64,000 nucleotides of DNA from Tenacibaculum ovolyticum DSM 18103. Its GTDB lineage: Bacteria; Bacteroidota; Bacteroidia; Flavobacteriales; Flavobacteriaceae. The stretch lies in contig NZ_AUMF01000008.1 in NCBI RefSeq assembly GCF_000430545.1, forward strand, positions 62,001 through 126,000. The letters run 5' to 3'. The notes under the pieces are model-generated. The model made no database searches. It worked only from the letters and a program-made list of their open reading frames with translations, and was not told the origin of the DNA. This document shows positions 1 through 8,575 of the stretch, piece by piece (the stretch's first letter is position 1; the number at the start of each line of letters is the position of its first letter). The translations under genes were made by a program, and so were the position numbers.

Positions 1-338
1 CATCAGTAGATCTTAAAGATCGATGGCAAAAACCTGGAGACATTACCAATGTACCACGATTGCAAACAAACACGAATTCATTTAACTCATATTCCGATCG
101 ATTTTTATTTAAAAATAATTACGTACGATTAAAAGCGTTGACTTTCGGATACTCTTTACCACAAGACGCTATTAAATCAATAGGAGCATCTGCCTTAAGA
201 ATTTACTTTCAAGGAGATAATTTATTTACCTATCAAAGCCATAAAGGTGTTGATCCTGAACAAGGTTTTGGCGGAGGTACAAACCAACGGGCTTTAGGAC
301 AAAAAACATACACTTTTGGACTTAAACTACAATTTTAA
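1..338 (+). CDS. SusC/RagA-family TonB-dependent receptor, C-terminal end (partial)
   Basis: This is the last ~112 residues of an outer-membrane TonB-dependent transporter of the SusC type, which imports glycans or peptides together with its SusD partner. The frame is open from base 3, so the gene starts outside the window; the internal TTG at 60 is not a start. The visible part has the family's closing features: RWQKPGD followed by NVPRL, then SDRFLFKNNYVRLK, a GYSLP strand, a QGDNLFTY strand and a final beta strand ending in aromatic F (GLKLQF), as expected for the last strand of an outer-membrane barrel. The SusD gene follows after 13 bases. The substrate cannot be read from this fragment. 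Confidence 0.93.
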   Translation, partial: SVDLKDRWQKPGDITNVPRLQTNTNSFNSYSDRFLFKNNYVRLKALTFGYSLPQDAIKSIGASALRIYFQGDNLFTYQSHKGVDPEQGFGGGTNQRALGQKTYTFGLKLQF

Positions 339-351
339 AAACATAAAATAC

Positions 352-1779
352 ATGAAACACACATATATTAAAATAGCATTAATAGCGCTATTTACTTTTA
401 ATACGGTAAGTTGTAACAAAGAATTTATTGACGAACCTCAACCTACAGGAATTGCACCAACAGTAATTTTTGCCTCTTTAGAAGGTATGGAAGCCCATAT
501 AGCTGGTATGGTAAGATGGCTAAGAACTTATAGACTTAGTATTGATTCTGCGGCATTAAACTCAATATATTATGCTCGTGCTGTTAAAGGAAATGATTTA
601 ATTAACAGAACTACCTGGTTTCAATACGACTATGGTAATGCCTATAGAGAACCAACGTGGAATAGAGCAAAGTTTACTTGGGAATATCTTTACATACTGG
701 TTGATGAGGCCAATGTTTTTATTGAAGGTGCTGAAAACTCTTCTGTACCTGATGCTGATAAAAAAACGTTAATTGCACAAGCCAAAGCAATGCGTGCTTT
801 AGCTTATTTTGAACTCACTTTAGAATACCAACACACCTATTCTTTTGATACCTCATTGCCTGCACCTCCTTTATACAAAGAACCTTCTGTTAATACAGGA
901 CCTTTAGGAATGAGCACCTTGCAAGAAATGTATGATTTTATTATAGAAGATTTAACTTTTGCAGTAAACAATTTAACTGAAAACCGTATTAGCAAATCAT
1001 ACATAAACACTCATGTTGCCAACGGTATTTTAGCACGTGTTTACCAAACAACAAATAACTGGCTTGATGCTGAAAAAGCTGCAAAACAAGCATACGGAGG
1101 CGGAAACCCCACTAGCGTATTACACCCAAACCAATATAATAATGGTTTTGATGACATTGCAGAAAGTAATGAATGGATATGGGGCGCTATACAAACCAAA
1201 GAACAAAACCAAGGTTGGGCAGCGGCACCTCACGTAATTTCCGATCACAACGCATTAAGCTACTATGGTACTTTTGTAAATAACGATTTTGTAAACTTAT
1301 TTTCTGATACTGATGTTAGAAAACTATTTAGAAACCATTACAATGCTGTAAACGATAGCTACCGCCATTGGGTTACCGACAAGTTTGCTTTTTCTTTCTC
1401 TGCAGATATTCCTTTTATGAGAACTCCTGAAATGATTCTTATTGAGGCGGAAGCTAAATATCATAACGGAGATACCACTGGCGCTCATAATTTATTATTT
1501 ACATTACAAGCTAACAGAGATGTTAACGCTGTAAAATCTAACAATACAGGACAATCTTTACTTGATGAAATTTTAATTGAAAGAAGAAAAGAACTGTATG
1601 CAGAGTTTGGTGTAGAGTGGTTTGATGCTAAAAGGTATAGAAAAGGAATTACAAGAACAGGAAATCATAGAATACTGAGCGGACTAGAACCTGATGATAA
1701 AAAATTCTTTTTAAAAATTCCATTGGTTGAAATTGAGTTAAATAAATTTATTGACCCTAGCATAAACACTAATCGATAA
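352..1779 (+). CDS. SusD/RagB-family nutrient-binding outer-membrane lipoprotein
   Basis: A 475-residue surface lipoprotein that forms the lid of the SusC transporter and captures the substrate. The start at 352 is chosen over the in-frame ATG at 316, which would overlap the SusC gene, because it gives a proper lipoprotein signal: MKHTYIKIALIALF followed by the lipobox NTVSC with cysteine 21. The body has the helical TPR-like features of SusD (LIAQAKAMRALAYFELTLEYQ near residue 140, LLDEILIERRKELYAEFGVEWFDAKRY near 400). It is co-transcribed with SusC. No glycoside hydrolase lies next to it on the same strand, so the substrate remains unknown. Confidence 0.95.
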   Translation: MKHTYIKIALIALFTFNTVSCNKEFIDEPQPTGIAPTVIFASLEGMEAHIAGMVRWLRTYRLSIDSAALNSIYYARAVKGNDLINRTTWFQYDYGNAYREPTWNRAKFTWEYLYILVDEANVFIEGAENSSVPDADKKTLIAQAKAMRALAYFELTLEYQHTYSFDTSLPAPPLYKEPSVNTGPLGMSTLQEMYDFIIEDLTFAVNNLTENRISKSYINTHVANGILARVYQTTNNWLDAEKAAKQAYGGGNPTSVLHPNQYNNGFDDIAESNEWIWGAIQTKEQNQGWAAAPHVISDHNALSYYGTFVNNDFVNLFSDTDVRKLFRNHYNAVNDSYRHWVTDKFAFSFSADIPFMRTPEMILIEAEAKYHNGDTTGAHNLLFTLQANRDVNAVKSNNTGQSLLDEILIERRKELYAEFGVEWFDAKRYRKGITRTGNHRILSGLEPDDKKFFLKIPLVEIELNKFIDPSINTNR

Positions 1780-1806
1780 AAATTTACCTCCTTTATTTAA
1801 TTTATG

Positions 1807-1836
1807 AAGACCATTTTATTTTCATAAAATGGTCTT
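1807..1836 (+). terminator. Rho-independent terminator after susD
   Basis: Perfect 13-bp stem (AAGACCATTTTAT / ATAAAATGGTCTT) with a 4-nt loop, followed by T-rich sequence. It lies 28 bases after the SusD stop and closes the SusC-SusD unit. Confidence 0.85.
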
Positions 1837-1989
1837 TTGTTTTACACATAAATCATCTATAATGTGCTGCTAAAAAGTAACGAACACTTAAGTCATTTTA
1901 ATCATAATTTTTTTAAATACACCTACTATTATCATTATTTTATTCTATTAAATATCATTTTTTATAACGCCACTTTAGTAATACGAACT

Positions 1990-2607
1990 TTACAAAATAC
2001 TCTTAAAAATATCAACACATTTCTGACGATCTTCTATACCATTCATTCCTCCATTAATTTTTCGTGTAATGATTTTTAGAGCATCCATATTGGCATATTT
2101 ATTCAAATTATGTTTGTTCCAATACCACACAGCAGAATCTACCGCCCATTTTGGTTGTGCAATCAAATCTGGATTATTTACAAAATCTACACCCCTATCT
2201 TTAGCATAGCTATGGTAATTTTCTTTTCCTGTGATTTGTATTAATCCCCTTCCTCGATATTTCCATCCATCTCCAGACGATTCTTCTCCATTTCCCATTC
2301 TATTTGCATAAACTTTATTAGCTATCTTTTCAGGTTGTCTTCCATAAGCAGTTGCGATATCTTCTGTAGGAAAATATTTTCTAAAAACCTTACTCAAAGC
2401 ATAATGAGAATAGTTTAAATTTTCTGAAGAGTGCCTAAACCAACCACTTTCATGTGCTAATTGCCCAAAAAAGTGTGCTTTTTCTAACGGTGTAACAATT
2501 CCGTTATCTTCCGCTATAGGCTCTAAAAAATCTATAACTTCTAAAATTTCTTTTTTAGCAGACGTAACAGGGGTTAATGGGTTTTTTATTAATTCTTCTG
2601 ATAACAT
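1990..2607 (-). CDS. GH19 chitinase/lysozyme-like glycoside hydrolase
   Basis: A 205-residue protein of the glycoside hydrolase 19 / lysozyme-like fold, which cuts beta-1,4-linked N-acetylglucosamine polymers (chitin or peptidoglycan). Seen directly: FFGQLAHESGWF near residues 47-57 with the expected catalytic glutamate E53, then GDGWKYRGRGLIQITG near 110-125, the hallmark GH19 segment, and a VWYW segment near 160. There is no signal peptide, carbohydrate-binding or cell-wall domain; this single-domain, leaderless form resembles phage endolysins and bacterial lysozyme-type GH19 more than secreted chitinases. It is convergent with the SusD gene and has its own transcript. Whether it acts on chitin or the cell wall cannot be settled from sequence alone. 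Confidence 0.85.
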   Translation of the reverse strand: MLSEELIKNPLTPVTSAKKEILEVIDFLEPIAEDNGIVTPLEKAHFFGQLAHESGWFRHSSENLNYSHYALSKVFRKYFPTEDIATAYGRQPEKIANKVYANRMGNGEESSGDGWKYRGRGLIQITGKENYHSYAKDRGVDFVNNPDLIAQPKWAVDSAVWYWNKHNLNKYANMDALKIITRKINGGMNGIEDRQKCVDIFKSIL

Positions 2608-2821
2608 ATTTATATAATTAGTTCATTAATTCTGTTTTAAATTTAATTCATTTCTAAAAACAAAAAAATTAAAATGACATGAACGCCGTAATTTTGTTCT
2701 GAACGATATAAATTCACACTTATACTTTACCTACAGCTATAAAACAGTAAATATTTACAATATATAAACAAGGCTTTTAAAACGGAATAGGATATATTTG
2801 ATAACAACTTTACCACATTTA

Positions 2822-4135
2822 ATGGATTCAGAAACAGGTCGCATATTTACAAGTATCAGTACCGTAATAATGCTTGTAATACTTACAACCCTAATTTTTG
2901 CAAGTGCAAGCTACTTAACTATACTGTTAATTATTTACGCAGTTATAGGAATCGGCTTGTCAGTTTTGGGAGGCATTTTATTAAGTTGGGGAAAACGATA
3001 CAATCCTACAAACTCGCTTATTTGCTTTCTTATTTTTTGTGTCGCTCCGTTTTTAGTTGCGTATGCTATTAACTACGGTGTTATTATTCCTTTGCAGAAA
3101 AACGGATTGCTAACCCTAATTAATAGCACCCTCTTTTTCTCAGCAATCGCATTGATAGTGCTTTATATAAAATACTGGAGCCAATATTTATGGAAAGCTT
3201 ATGTAATTGAAGAAAAAAATCTTGACGCTACCATTCTTTCCATTAATCTAGTAGGTACTAAAAACTCGAAACCTCAACTGTTAACCAATCGATTTTATAG
3301 CAAACCAGATCTATTTGATAAAAAGCGAGTGGCTACTAAAAATAAGTATTGGGAAAATCAAGAACCGCAATATGTTGGATTACCACTGGGTTTAGAAATA
3401 ACCTATTACGCTAAAAAAGAACAACAGTTATACAAAGGACAGTTTAAATTTAAAAAGCATTCGTTACGAAAAATACTAGGAACTGGTATCTTCTTTCCTA
3501 TTACAAAACAACAGCAATACAGCCATTTAAACCTGGTACTATTTACCAAAGGTGCATTTACTTTACAAGTAGGAAATAGTAAAGATGATGTTACTTTTTT
3601 TGAAGGAATTTGCACTCCTATCACCAAAGAAGAATTATCTAATTCAACATTAAAAAAGTTCAATAAAAAAGAACTTGATAACAATACTGAAATTACAATA
3701 AATGAAGCGCTTGATACTGATTTAGCTTTCCTTAGAAAACAGCAAATTACCATTAAGCATAGCATTACGGGTTTAACCAATAAAATTATTTCGGTTGCTG
3801 CCATTACTGCTAACGGTGAACGTTATTTTTTAAATAAACGTTATTTTAAAGGGAAAACACTCCCCAAAACACACGCACCAATTGTTGTTTTATATTTTAC
3901 CATACTAAATAACAAAGGAAAAACACTTACCTGGCATTACCAATACGATATACACGATATTGCCAACCACTTAAAAAAACTGACTCCTAACAGCGCACCT
4001 AAAATTGATTATAAATTTCACCTTACCACCAAAGAGGAAAATTTACTGAATGCCACTTCTTTTGAATTTATTAATAATAAAAAAGAGGAAATCAAATTAA
4101 ATACCGCAGTCTCAGGTGTTACTCTTATGCGTTAA
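2822..4135 (+). CDS. Membrane protein of unknown function
   Basis: A 437-residue protein I do not recognise. The ATG at 2822 is preferred over an in-frame TTG 24 bases upstream. The first ~140 residues hold about four membrane segments (TVIMLVILTTLIFASASYL, LLIIYAVIGIGLSVLGGILL, LICFLIFCVAPFLVAYAI, LFFSAIALIVLYI). The remaining ~300 residues are a lysine-rich soluble part with no motif I can name. It stands alone between the divergent GH19 gene and the accessory island. No terminator is obvious after it. Confidence 0.7.
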   Translation: MDSETGRIFTSISTVIMLVILTTLIFASASYLTILLIIYAVIGIGLSVLGGILLSWGKRYNPTNSLICFLIFCVAPFLVAYAINYGVIIPLQKNGLLTLINSTLFFSAIALIVLYIKYWSQYLWKAYVIEEKNLDATILSINLVGTKNSKPQLLTNRFYSKPDLFDKKRVATKNKYWENQEPQYVGLPLGLEITYYAKKEQQLYKGQFKFKKHSLRKILGTGIFFPITKQQQYSHLNLVLFTKGAFTLQVGNSKDDVTFFEGICTPITKEELSNSTLKKFNKKELDNNTEITINEALDTDLAFLRKQQITIKHSITGLTNKIISVAAITANGERYFLNKRYFKGKTLPKTHAPIVVLYFTILNNKGKTLTWHYQYDIHDIANHLKKLTPNSAPKIDYKFHLTTKEENLLNATSFEFINNKKEEIKLNTAVSGVTLMR

Positions 4136-4242
4136 ATTCTTTCGCTTACACCAATATCAACCCCTCTTACACTTAAATAAGCAACTCTTGTGTTATTTTT
4201 TTATAAACCACTTTGTTATTACACCACATTTGTAATAAGAAG

Positions 4243-4370
4243 TACGGTTTTCCCTTACTTATGTTACGGTTTCTCGTAAAGATAGTACGGTTTTTATGTG
4301 TAGTTTTCAAAACTGTAAAATTAGGACATTGATTACATACCTATAATAGATATATAACAGTAGCTTTTGT
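4243..4370 (+). promoter_or_regulatory. Regulatory region with TACGGTTTT repeats, copy A (upstream of the dGTPase gene)
   Basis: Three TACGGTTT-type direct repeats start at 4243, 4265 and 4286, that is 22 and 21 bp apart, followed by an inverted half-site (AAAACTGTA near 4310). The block ends in TAGCTTTTGT (4361-4370), close to a flavobacterial TAnnTTTG -7 element. A diverged copy lies at 12387-12503. Direct repeats at two-turn spacing are the way LytTR-family response regulators bind DNA; assigning this to LytTR is inference. The rest of the 4136-4405 gap shows no gene. Confidence 0.5.
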
Positions 4371-4405
4371 ACGCATATAAACAAGTTGGCAACAATAAAT
4401 AAAAA

Positions 4406-5617
4406 ATGAAAGAGGAAATAGATTATATTAAAGAAAAAGAAGCTGAATTAGAATTAGTTAGCAAAACAAGAGTTGATAAAGAATATAAAGGAAACACTTA
4501 TTATTATAGAAGTCATTCTGACATAGATTTTTCAAGAGTTTTATATTCATCTTCAGCTAGAAGACTTCAAGGTAAAATGCAATTGCTAGTACCCAAAAGC
4601 CAAGTTTTTTATCGTAATCGATTAACTCATAGTCTAGAAGTTTCTCAAATTGCAAAAACAATTGCAAAAAAACTTAGATTAAAAGATACTCAAACTGTTC
4701 AAGTTTGTTCTCTAGCACACGATATTGGCAATCCTCCTTTTGGTCATGCTGGAGAAATATTCTTAGGAAATTGTTCTCAAGAAAGTTATGAAGGAAATGC
4801 CCAAACATTTAGAATACTACGAAGAGTTGAGGAACGCCATCATGACTTTAATGGTTTGAATTTGACTTTAAGAACAATGCTTGGAACGGTCAAATATTTA
4901 AAAAAACAAAAAAAAAATGAAAAGATAACAAACAAAAAATTTCTATATGACGATGATTATGATTTAGTTAAAAGCTGGCTAAAAGAGTACGATATTAGCC
5001 ACAAAACAATTGATTGTGAAATAATGGACATAGCCGATGAAATAGCTTATGCAGTTCACGATTTGGAAGATTCATTAAAGTTAAAATACTTTAATATAGA
5101 TGAGCTTTTACATGAGTTTAATATAAATGAAAAATATAAAGATACATCAGAAATCCTCACCAAAATAGTCGAAAAAGCCAAATTATTTGCATCAAAATCC
5201 GAAGCTTATGGTACATCAGAAGAATACGCTATGTTATTTAGAAAAGAACTAAGTTCAATTTTAGCTGCCACTTTAATTAATGATGTAGGACTAACTTCTG
5301 AAAACATTTTAGGATATAAAAGCTTAGAAAAACTATCTAATGGATTAAAAAAATTAACTTTTAAAACAATTCAAAGACAATCTGATATAATTGAATATGA
5401 ACAATTAGGTAAACATGTATTAACTCGATTATTTGGACTTTATACAGACAAAGACTATAATAAAGATATGAAGTTATTACCTGCAAACTATAGATTCCCA
5501 AAAAATTGGGATAGAAATGTTTTAGATTATATAGGAGGTATGATGGATATCTATGCTATTCAACAATATGAAAAATATTTCGGTAAATTAGAAAATAAAG
5601 GACTGTATCTAAAATAA
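4406..5617 (+). CDS. dGTP triphosphohydrolase-like HD-domain protein
   Basis: A 403-residue HD-superfamily hydrolase of the dGTPase (Dgt) family, which splits dGTP into deoxyguanosine and triphosphate. The metal site is complete: H75 in NRLTHS, H105-D106 in CSLAHDIGNPPFGHAGE, and D211 in IADEIAYAVHDLED; the SSARRLQGK segment near 50 is also typical. It is the first gene of a same-strand island holding an OLD-family nuclease and a Hachiman-like pair. Bacterial dGTPases are established antiphage factors that drain the dNTP pool, so a defence role fits the context, but housekeeping dNTP control cannot be excluded. An attC-like palindrome follows the gene. Confidence 0.88.
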   Translation: MKEEIDYIKEKEAELELVSKTRVDKEYKGNTYYYRSHSDIDFSRVLYSSSARRLQGKMQLLVPKSQVFYRNRLTHSLEVSQIAKTIAKKLRLKDTQTVQVCSLAHDIGNPPFGHAGEIFLGNCSQESYEGNAQTFRILRRVEERHHDFNGLNLTLRTMLGTVKYLKKQKKNEKITNKKFLYDDDYDLVKSWLKEYDISHKTIDCEIMDIADEIAYAVHDLEDSLKLKYFNIDELLHEFNINEKYKDTSEILTKIVEKAKLFASKSEAYGTSEEYAMLFRKELSSILAATLINDVGLTSENILGYKSLEKLSNGLKKLTFKTIQRQSDIIEYEQLGKHVLTRLFGLYTDKDYNKDMKLLPANYRFPKNWDRNVLDYIGGMMDIYAIQQYEKYFGKLENKGLYLK

Positions 5618-5628
5618 TATAATACTGT

Positions 5629-5750
5629 TACCAACAGCATGTATAATTAATTGCTTAGGTCTGTGTATACTCGGAAAATCCTGAAGATCCCCCTAAGATA
5701 TGTCTTTCTTTTACTAGTTTAATTTAACTAACCATACATAAAACGTTATA
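5629..5750 (+). repeat. attC-like imperfect palindrome 1, after the dGTPase gene
   Basis: Begins TACCAAC (5629-5635) and ends CGTTATA. Inverted arms at 5639-5652 and 5726-5739 match at 11 of 14 positions, and an inner CTTAGG/CCTAAG pair (about 5654 and 5692) extends the fold. The layout (outer AAC...CGTTA, long imperfect palindrome directly after a gene, next gene starting 23 bases later) is that of integron attC recombination sites. It is weaker than site 2 and the outer boxes do not fully match the integron consensus. Confidence 0.4.
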
Positions 5751-5773
5751 TACCATTACCAAAAAAACAACCA

Positions 5774-7585
5774 ATGATATTAGAAATAGTAAAAATCAAG
5801 AATTTTAGAGGCTATCAAACGGAAACGATTATTCCTATTTCTAATCTAACTGCATTCATTGGAAAAAATGATGCTGGAAAATCTACCATACTTGAAGCTC
5901 TTGAAATATTCTTCAACAACTCTTTAGTGAATTGCGAAAAGGACGATTTAAATATTACTGCTGACAATAACAAAATTGAAATAACCTGTGTTTTTTCGGA
6001 TTTTCCAGCAGAATTAATAATTGATGCTGCAAATCCGACAACTTTACAAGCCGAACATTTATTAAATATACAAAACAAGCTCGAAATAAAAAAGGTTTTT
6101 GCTGCAACTGCTGCAAAACCAAAAGAGAAAGTTTTTATTATTTGTAATCATCCAGGTATTGCTGATGGTAATGATTTACTCACTCTAAAAAAAGCAGAAT
6201 TAAAACAAAGGGCTACAGCTTTAAGAATTCCAAACGAAAATTATAATGGAAACGTTAATTCGTCAATTCGACAAGCAATAAGAAATTCTTTTGAAGACCT
6301 CGCACTTCAAGAAACCGAATTATTAGTTGACAAAGAAGATACTAAAAAGGTTTATGATACTTTAAAATCATATTTACCACTTTATGCACTTTTCCAATCA
6401 GACAGACAAAGTAAAGATGATGATAAGGAAGTGACAGACCCTATGAGAATTGCAGTTCAACAAGCATTATCAGAATTAACGGTTGAACTTGAACATATAA
6501 AAGAACAAGTAAGAATTAAAGCTATTGACACAGCTAATAGAACTTTAGCAAAACTCAAAGAAATGTCGCCAGATTTAGCAAAAGAATTAATCCCTGAGTT
6601 TAAAACAGAACCTAAATTTGACTCACAATTTAAACTAACAATAAAATCAGAAGAGGATATTCCAATCAATAAAAGAGGAAGTGGAATAAGAAGATTAATT
6701 CTACTAAACTTTTTCAGAGCAGAAGCAGAAAGATTAAGAGCACAGAATCAAGGAAGCCAAATAATATTCGCTTTTGAAGAACCTGAAACCTCTCAACATC
6801 CCGACCATCAAGAAATGTTAATTCAAGCATTTATGGAATTATCTAATACTGGTAATTCACAAATAATTTTGACAACACACACACCTGCACTTGGAGGCTT
6901 ACTCCCATTAGACAGTTTGCGCTTCATTCAAAAAACTGGAAATAACAGAACAGTTGAATTAGGAACTGAAGATGTTTTTGAAAAGATTGCAGACACACTA
7001 GGTGTTTTAGCAGACCCAATTGAAAAAAATGCAAGTGCAATTTTGCTTTTAGAAGGTAAAAGTGATGTAACATTTGTAAATCATACAGCAACCCAATTAA
7101 AAAGTGGAGGACATATTGACCACACTTTTGAAGACAAAAGAATTGCGTTAGTTCCTATTGGTGGTTGTGGTAATTTAAAGCATTGGACTACACTTCGATT
7201 AATTGACCAATTTGCAGTTCCTTATTGTGTATTGCTTGATTCAGATAAAGGAACAAATGAAGAACAACAAAACATAAATAAAATTCAAGAATTGCGGGAT
7301 ATTGGAATAAAAGCATATTTAACACTGAAACGTGAACCTGAAAACTATGTTCATCTTGATGTATTGAATTTGCCTCCGGGAAGCACTTTAAATTTTTCCG
7401 ATACTTGTGATGCCAAAGTGTTAATCGCAGCAGAAAAAACTTCAAGAAAACAGAACGTGCTTGAAAACTATTGGACACTTATGACAACAGAACAAATTAG
7501 AGAAATGGAAAAATATAGCGATAATGGAACAGATAAATATGAATTTACAGAAATGTTCACTGACTTATTAAGCATTGTGCCATAA
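5774..7585 (+). CDS. OLD-family ATP-dependent endonuclease (AAA ATPase plus TOPRIM)
   Basis: A 603-residue overcoming-lysogenization-defect (OLD) type nuclease. N-terminal ABC-like ATPase: KIKNFRGYQ near residue 10, Walker A GKNDAGKST at 30-38, signature RGSGIRRLILLNFFRA near 300, Walker B IIFAFEEPETSQHP near 332, and TTHTP near 367. C-terminal TOPRIM nuclease: LLLEGKSDVTF near 423 with the catalytic glutamate and VLLDSD near 487. OLD proteins cut DNA and act against phages alone (class 1) or with a UvrD-type helicase (class 2, GajA of Gabija). No UvrD helicase is adjacent, so class 1 is the better call. It sits between two attC-like palindromes, as a one-gene unit. Confidence 0.88.
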   Translation: MILEIVKIKNFRGYQTETIIPISNLTAFIGKNDAGKSTILEALEIFFNNSLVNCEKDDLNITADNNKIEITCVFSDFPAELIIDAANPTTLQAEHLLNIQNKLEIKKVFAATAAKPKEKVFIICNHPGIADGNDLLTLKKAELKQRATALRIPNENYNGNVNSSIRQAIRNSFEDLALQETELLVDKEDTKKVYDTLKSYLPLYALFQSDRQSKDDDKEVTDPMRIAVQQALSELTVELEHIKEQVRIKAIDTANRTLAKLKEMSPDLAKELIPEFKTEPKFDSQFKLTIKSEEDIPINKRGSGIRRLILLNFFRAEAERLRAQNQGSQIIFAFEEPETSQHPDHQEMLIQAFMELSNTGNSQIILTTHTPALGGLLPLDSLRFIQKTGNNRTVELGTEDVFEKIADTLGVLADPIEKNASAILLLEGKSDVTFVNHTATQLKSGGHIDHTFEDKRIALVPIGGCGNLKHWTTLRLIDQFAVPYCVLLDSDKGTNEEQQNINKIQELRDIGIKAYLTLKREPENYVHLDVLNLPPGSTLNFSDTCDAKVLIAAEKTSRKQNVLENYWTLMTTEQIREMEKYSDNGTDKYEFTEMFTDLLSIVP

Positions 7586-7592
7586 GTAGTGG

Positions 7593-7779
7593 TTACAACA
7601 AGGTATAAAAAACATAGGGCGCTTGTGCTAAACCGAAAGGTTTGTGAATATTCACAAAGTCCGCTAAATATAAAATTTGCGTTTATAGTAGAAAAAGTAA
7701 AATATTTAGCTAAGTAATAAACCGAAACGAAAGTGCTTATCACCTGCCCTACGTTTCTTATACTGACTGAACGTTAGAC
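7593..7779 (+). repeat. attC-like imperfect palindrome 2, after the OLD nuclease gene
   Basis: The clearest of three such elements. Outer boxes are TTACAAC (7593-7599) and GTTAGAC (7773-7779); the latter fits the integron R' consensus GTTRRRY. Arms GTATAAAAAACATAGGGC (7603-7620) and GCCCTACGTTTCTTATAC (7746-7763) pair at 16 of 18 positions. Inside lie a small AAACC-GAAA-GGTTT hairpin (about 7630) and a palindrome TTTGTGAATATTCACAAA (about 7641). The next gene starts 20 bases after the end. Confidence 0.5.
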
Positions 7780-7798
7780 ACAAACAAGAAACAACTAA

Positions 7799-8572
7799 AT
7801 GCCGATAGAAACTACAATATTTAAAATACCTCCTGAAGATATCGGAAACGGTAATTATATACACTTTGTTAATATTGAAGAAATAACAATTGAAATTGGC
7901 AACCATATAAATAGTAAAATTCGATTAATAACAGAGGGTCACACGACTACAAATATCTCTGTTGCAAAAAAAAGATTACGAGATTATTTAATTAAGAAAA
8001 AAGGTTCAACTATTGAAATGGGTGCAGTTGCAGAATTCATGATTCATTTATATTTAAACCAATATAATTTCAAGCAAGAATTCCTTTTTTATAATTTAGA
8101 AGAAAGGTCGATAAAAAAAGGGTTTGACGGCTATTATTCAAAAAATAATGCTGAATGGATTTTAGAAAGTAAGTCCGGTAAAGCATCTACTGTAGGTATT
8201 ACTCACAAGAAAAAACTATCAGAAGCTTATCATGATTTAAAGAATAAAGTATGTGACAACGAAGGAAATAATCCATGGAGAAATGCTTATCATCATGCTT
8301 CTCAAATAGATGTTCAAAGTACAAGTAGTTTAAGGCAGAATGTAAAAAAACTTGCAGATGACTTTGAAAGTGGAGTGTATAAGAATATTCAAAACTTAAA
8401 CATAATTCCTACTTCTACTATTTTTCTTGGGAATCATTGGGAATCAATAGACCCAAGCAAGATTAAAAAAGAGATTAAAGACACCTTTGACTCCAAAGAA
8501 TTTAATGGAATCCAATTAATATGTGTCAATAAAAAGTCAATCGATTTATTGGAAAAATTCTTAAGTATATAA
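7799..8572 (+). CDS. HamA-like (DUF1837-type) nuclease, Hachiman-like defence system
   Basis: A 257-residue protein with a PD-(D/E)XK-type nuclease core: GFDG with D110, then WILESKSGKAS with E123 and K125. This GFDG...ESK arrangement and the partner gene match HamA, the DUF1837 effector of Hachiman antiphage systems, which degrades DNA when released by the HamB helicase. The helicase gene follows after 3 bases, so the two are translated from one message. In the first half, GAVAEFMIHLYL (near 75) matches the conserved helix found before the core in such proteins. The family assignment rests on motif order and gene pairing, not a database search; another helicase-plus-nuclease system is possible. 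Confidence 0.7.
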   Translation: MPIETTIFKIPPEDIGNGNYIHFVNIEEITIEIGNHINSKIRLITEGHTTTNISVAKKRLRDYLIKKKGSTIEMGAVAEFMIHLYLNQYNFKQEFLFYNLEERSIKKGFDGYYSKNNAEWILESKSGKASTVGITHKKKLSEAYHDLKNKVCDNEGNNPWRNAYHHASQIDVQSTSSLRQNVKKLADDFESGVYKNIQNLNIIPTSTIFLGNHWESIDPSKIKKEIKDTFDSKEFNGIQLICVNKKSIDLLEKFLSI

Positions 8573-8575
8573 ATA

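Noticed and set aside
3406..3804. 132-codon minus-strand frame
   Set aside because: Antisense to the membrane protein gene at 2822-4135 with no support of its own.
5774..7585. Gabija system (GajA)
   Set aside because: No UvrD-type GajB helicase next to it; the following genes are a DUF1837-like nuclease and a DExH helicase.
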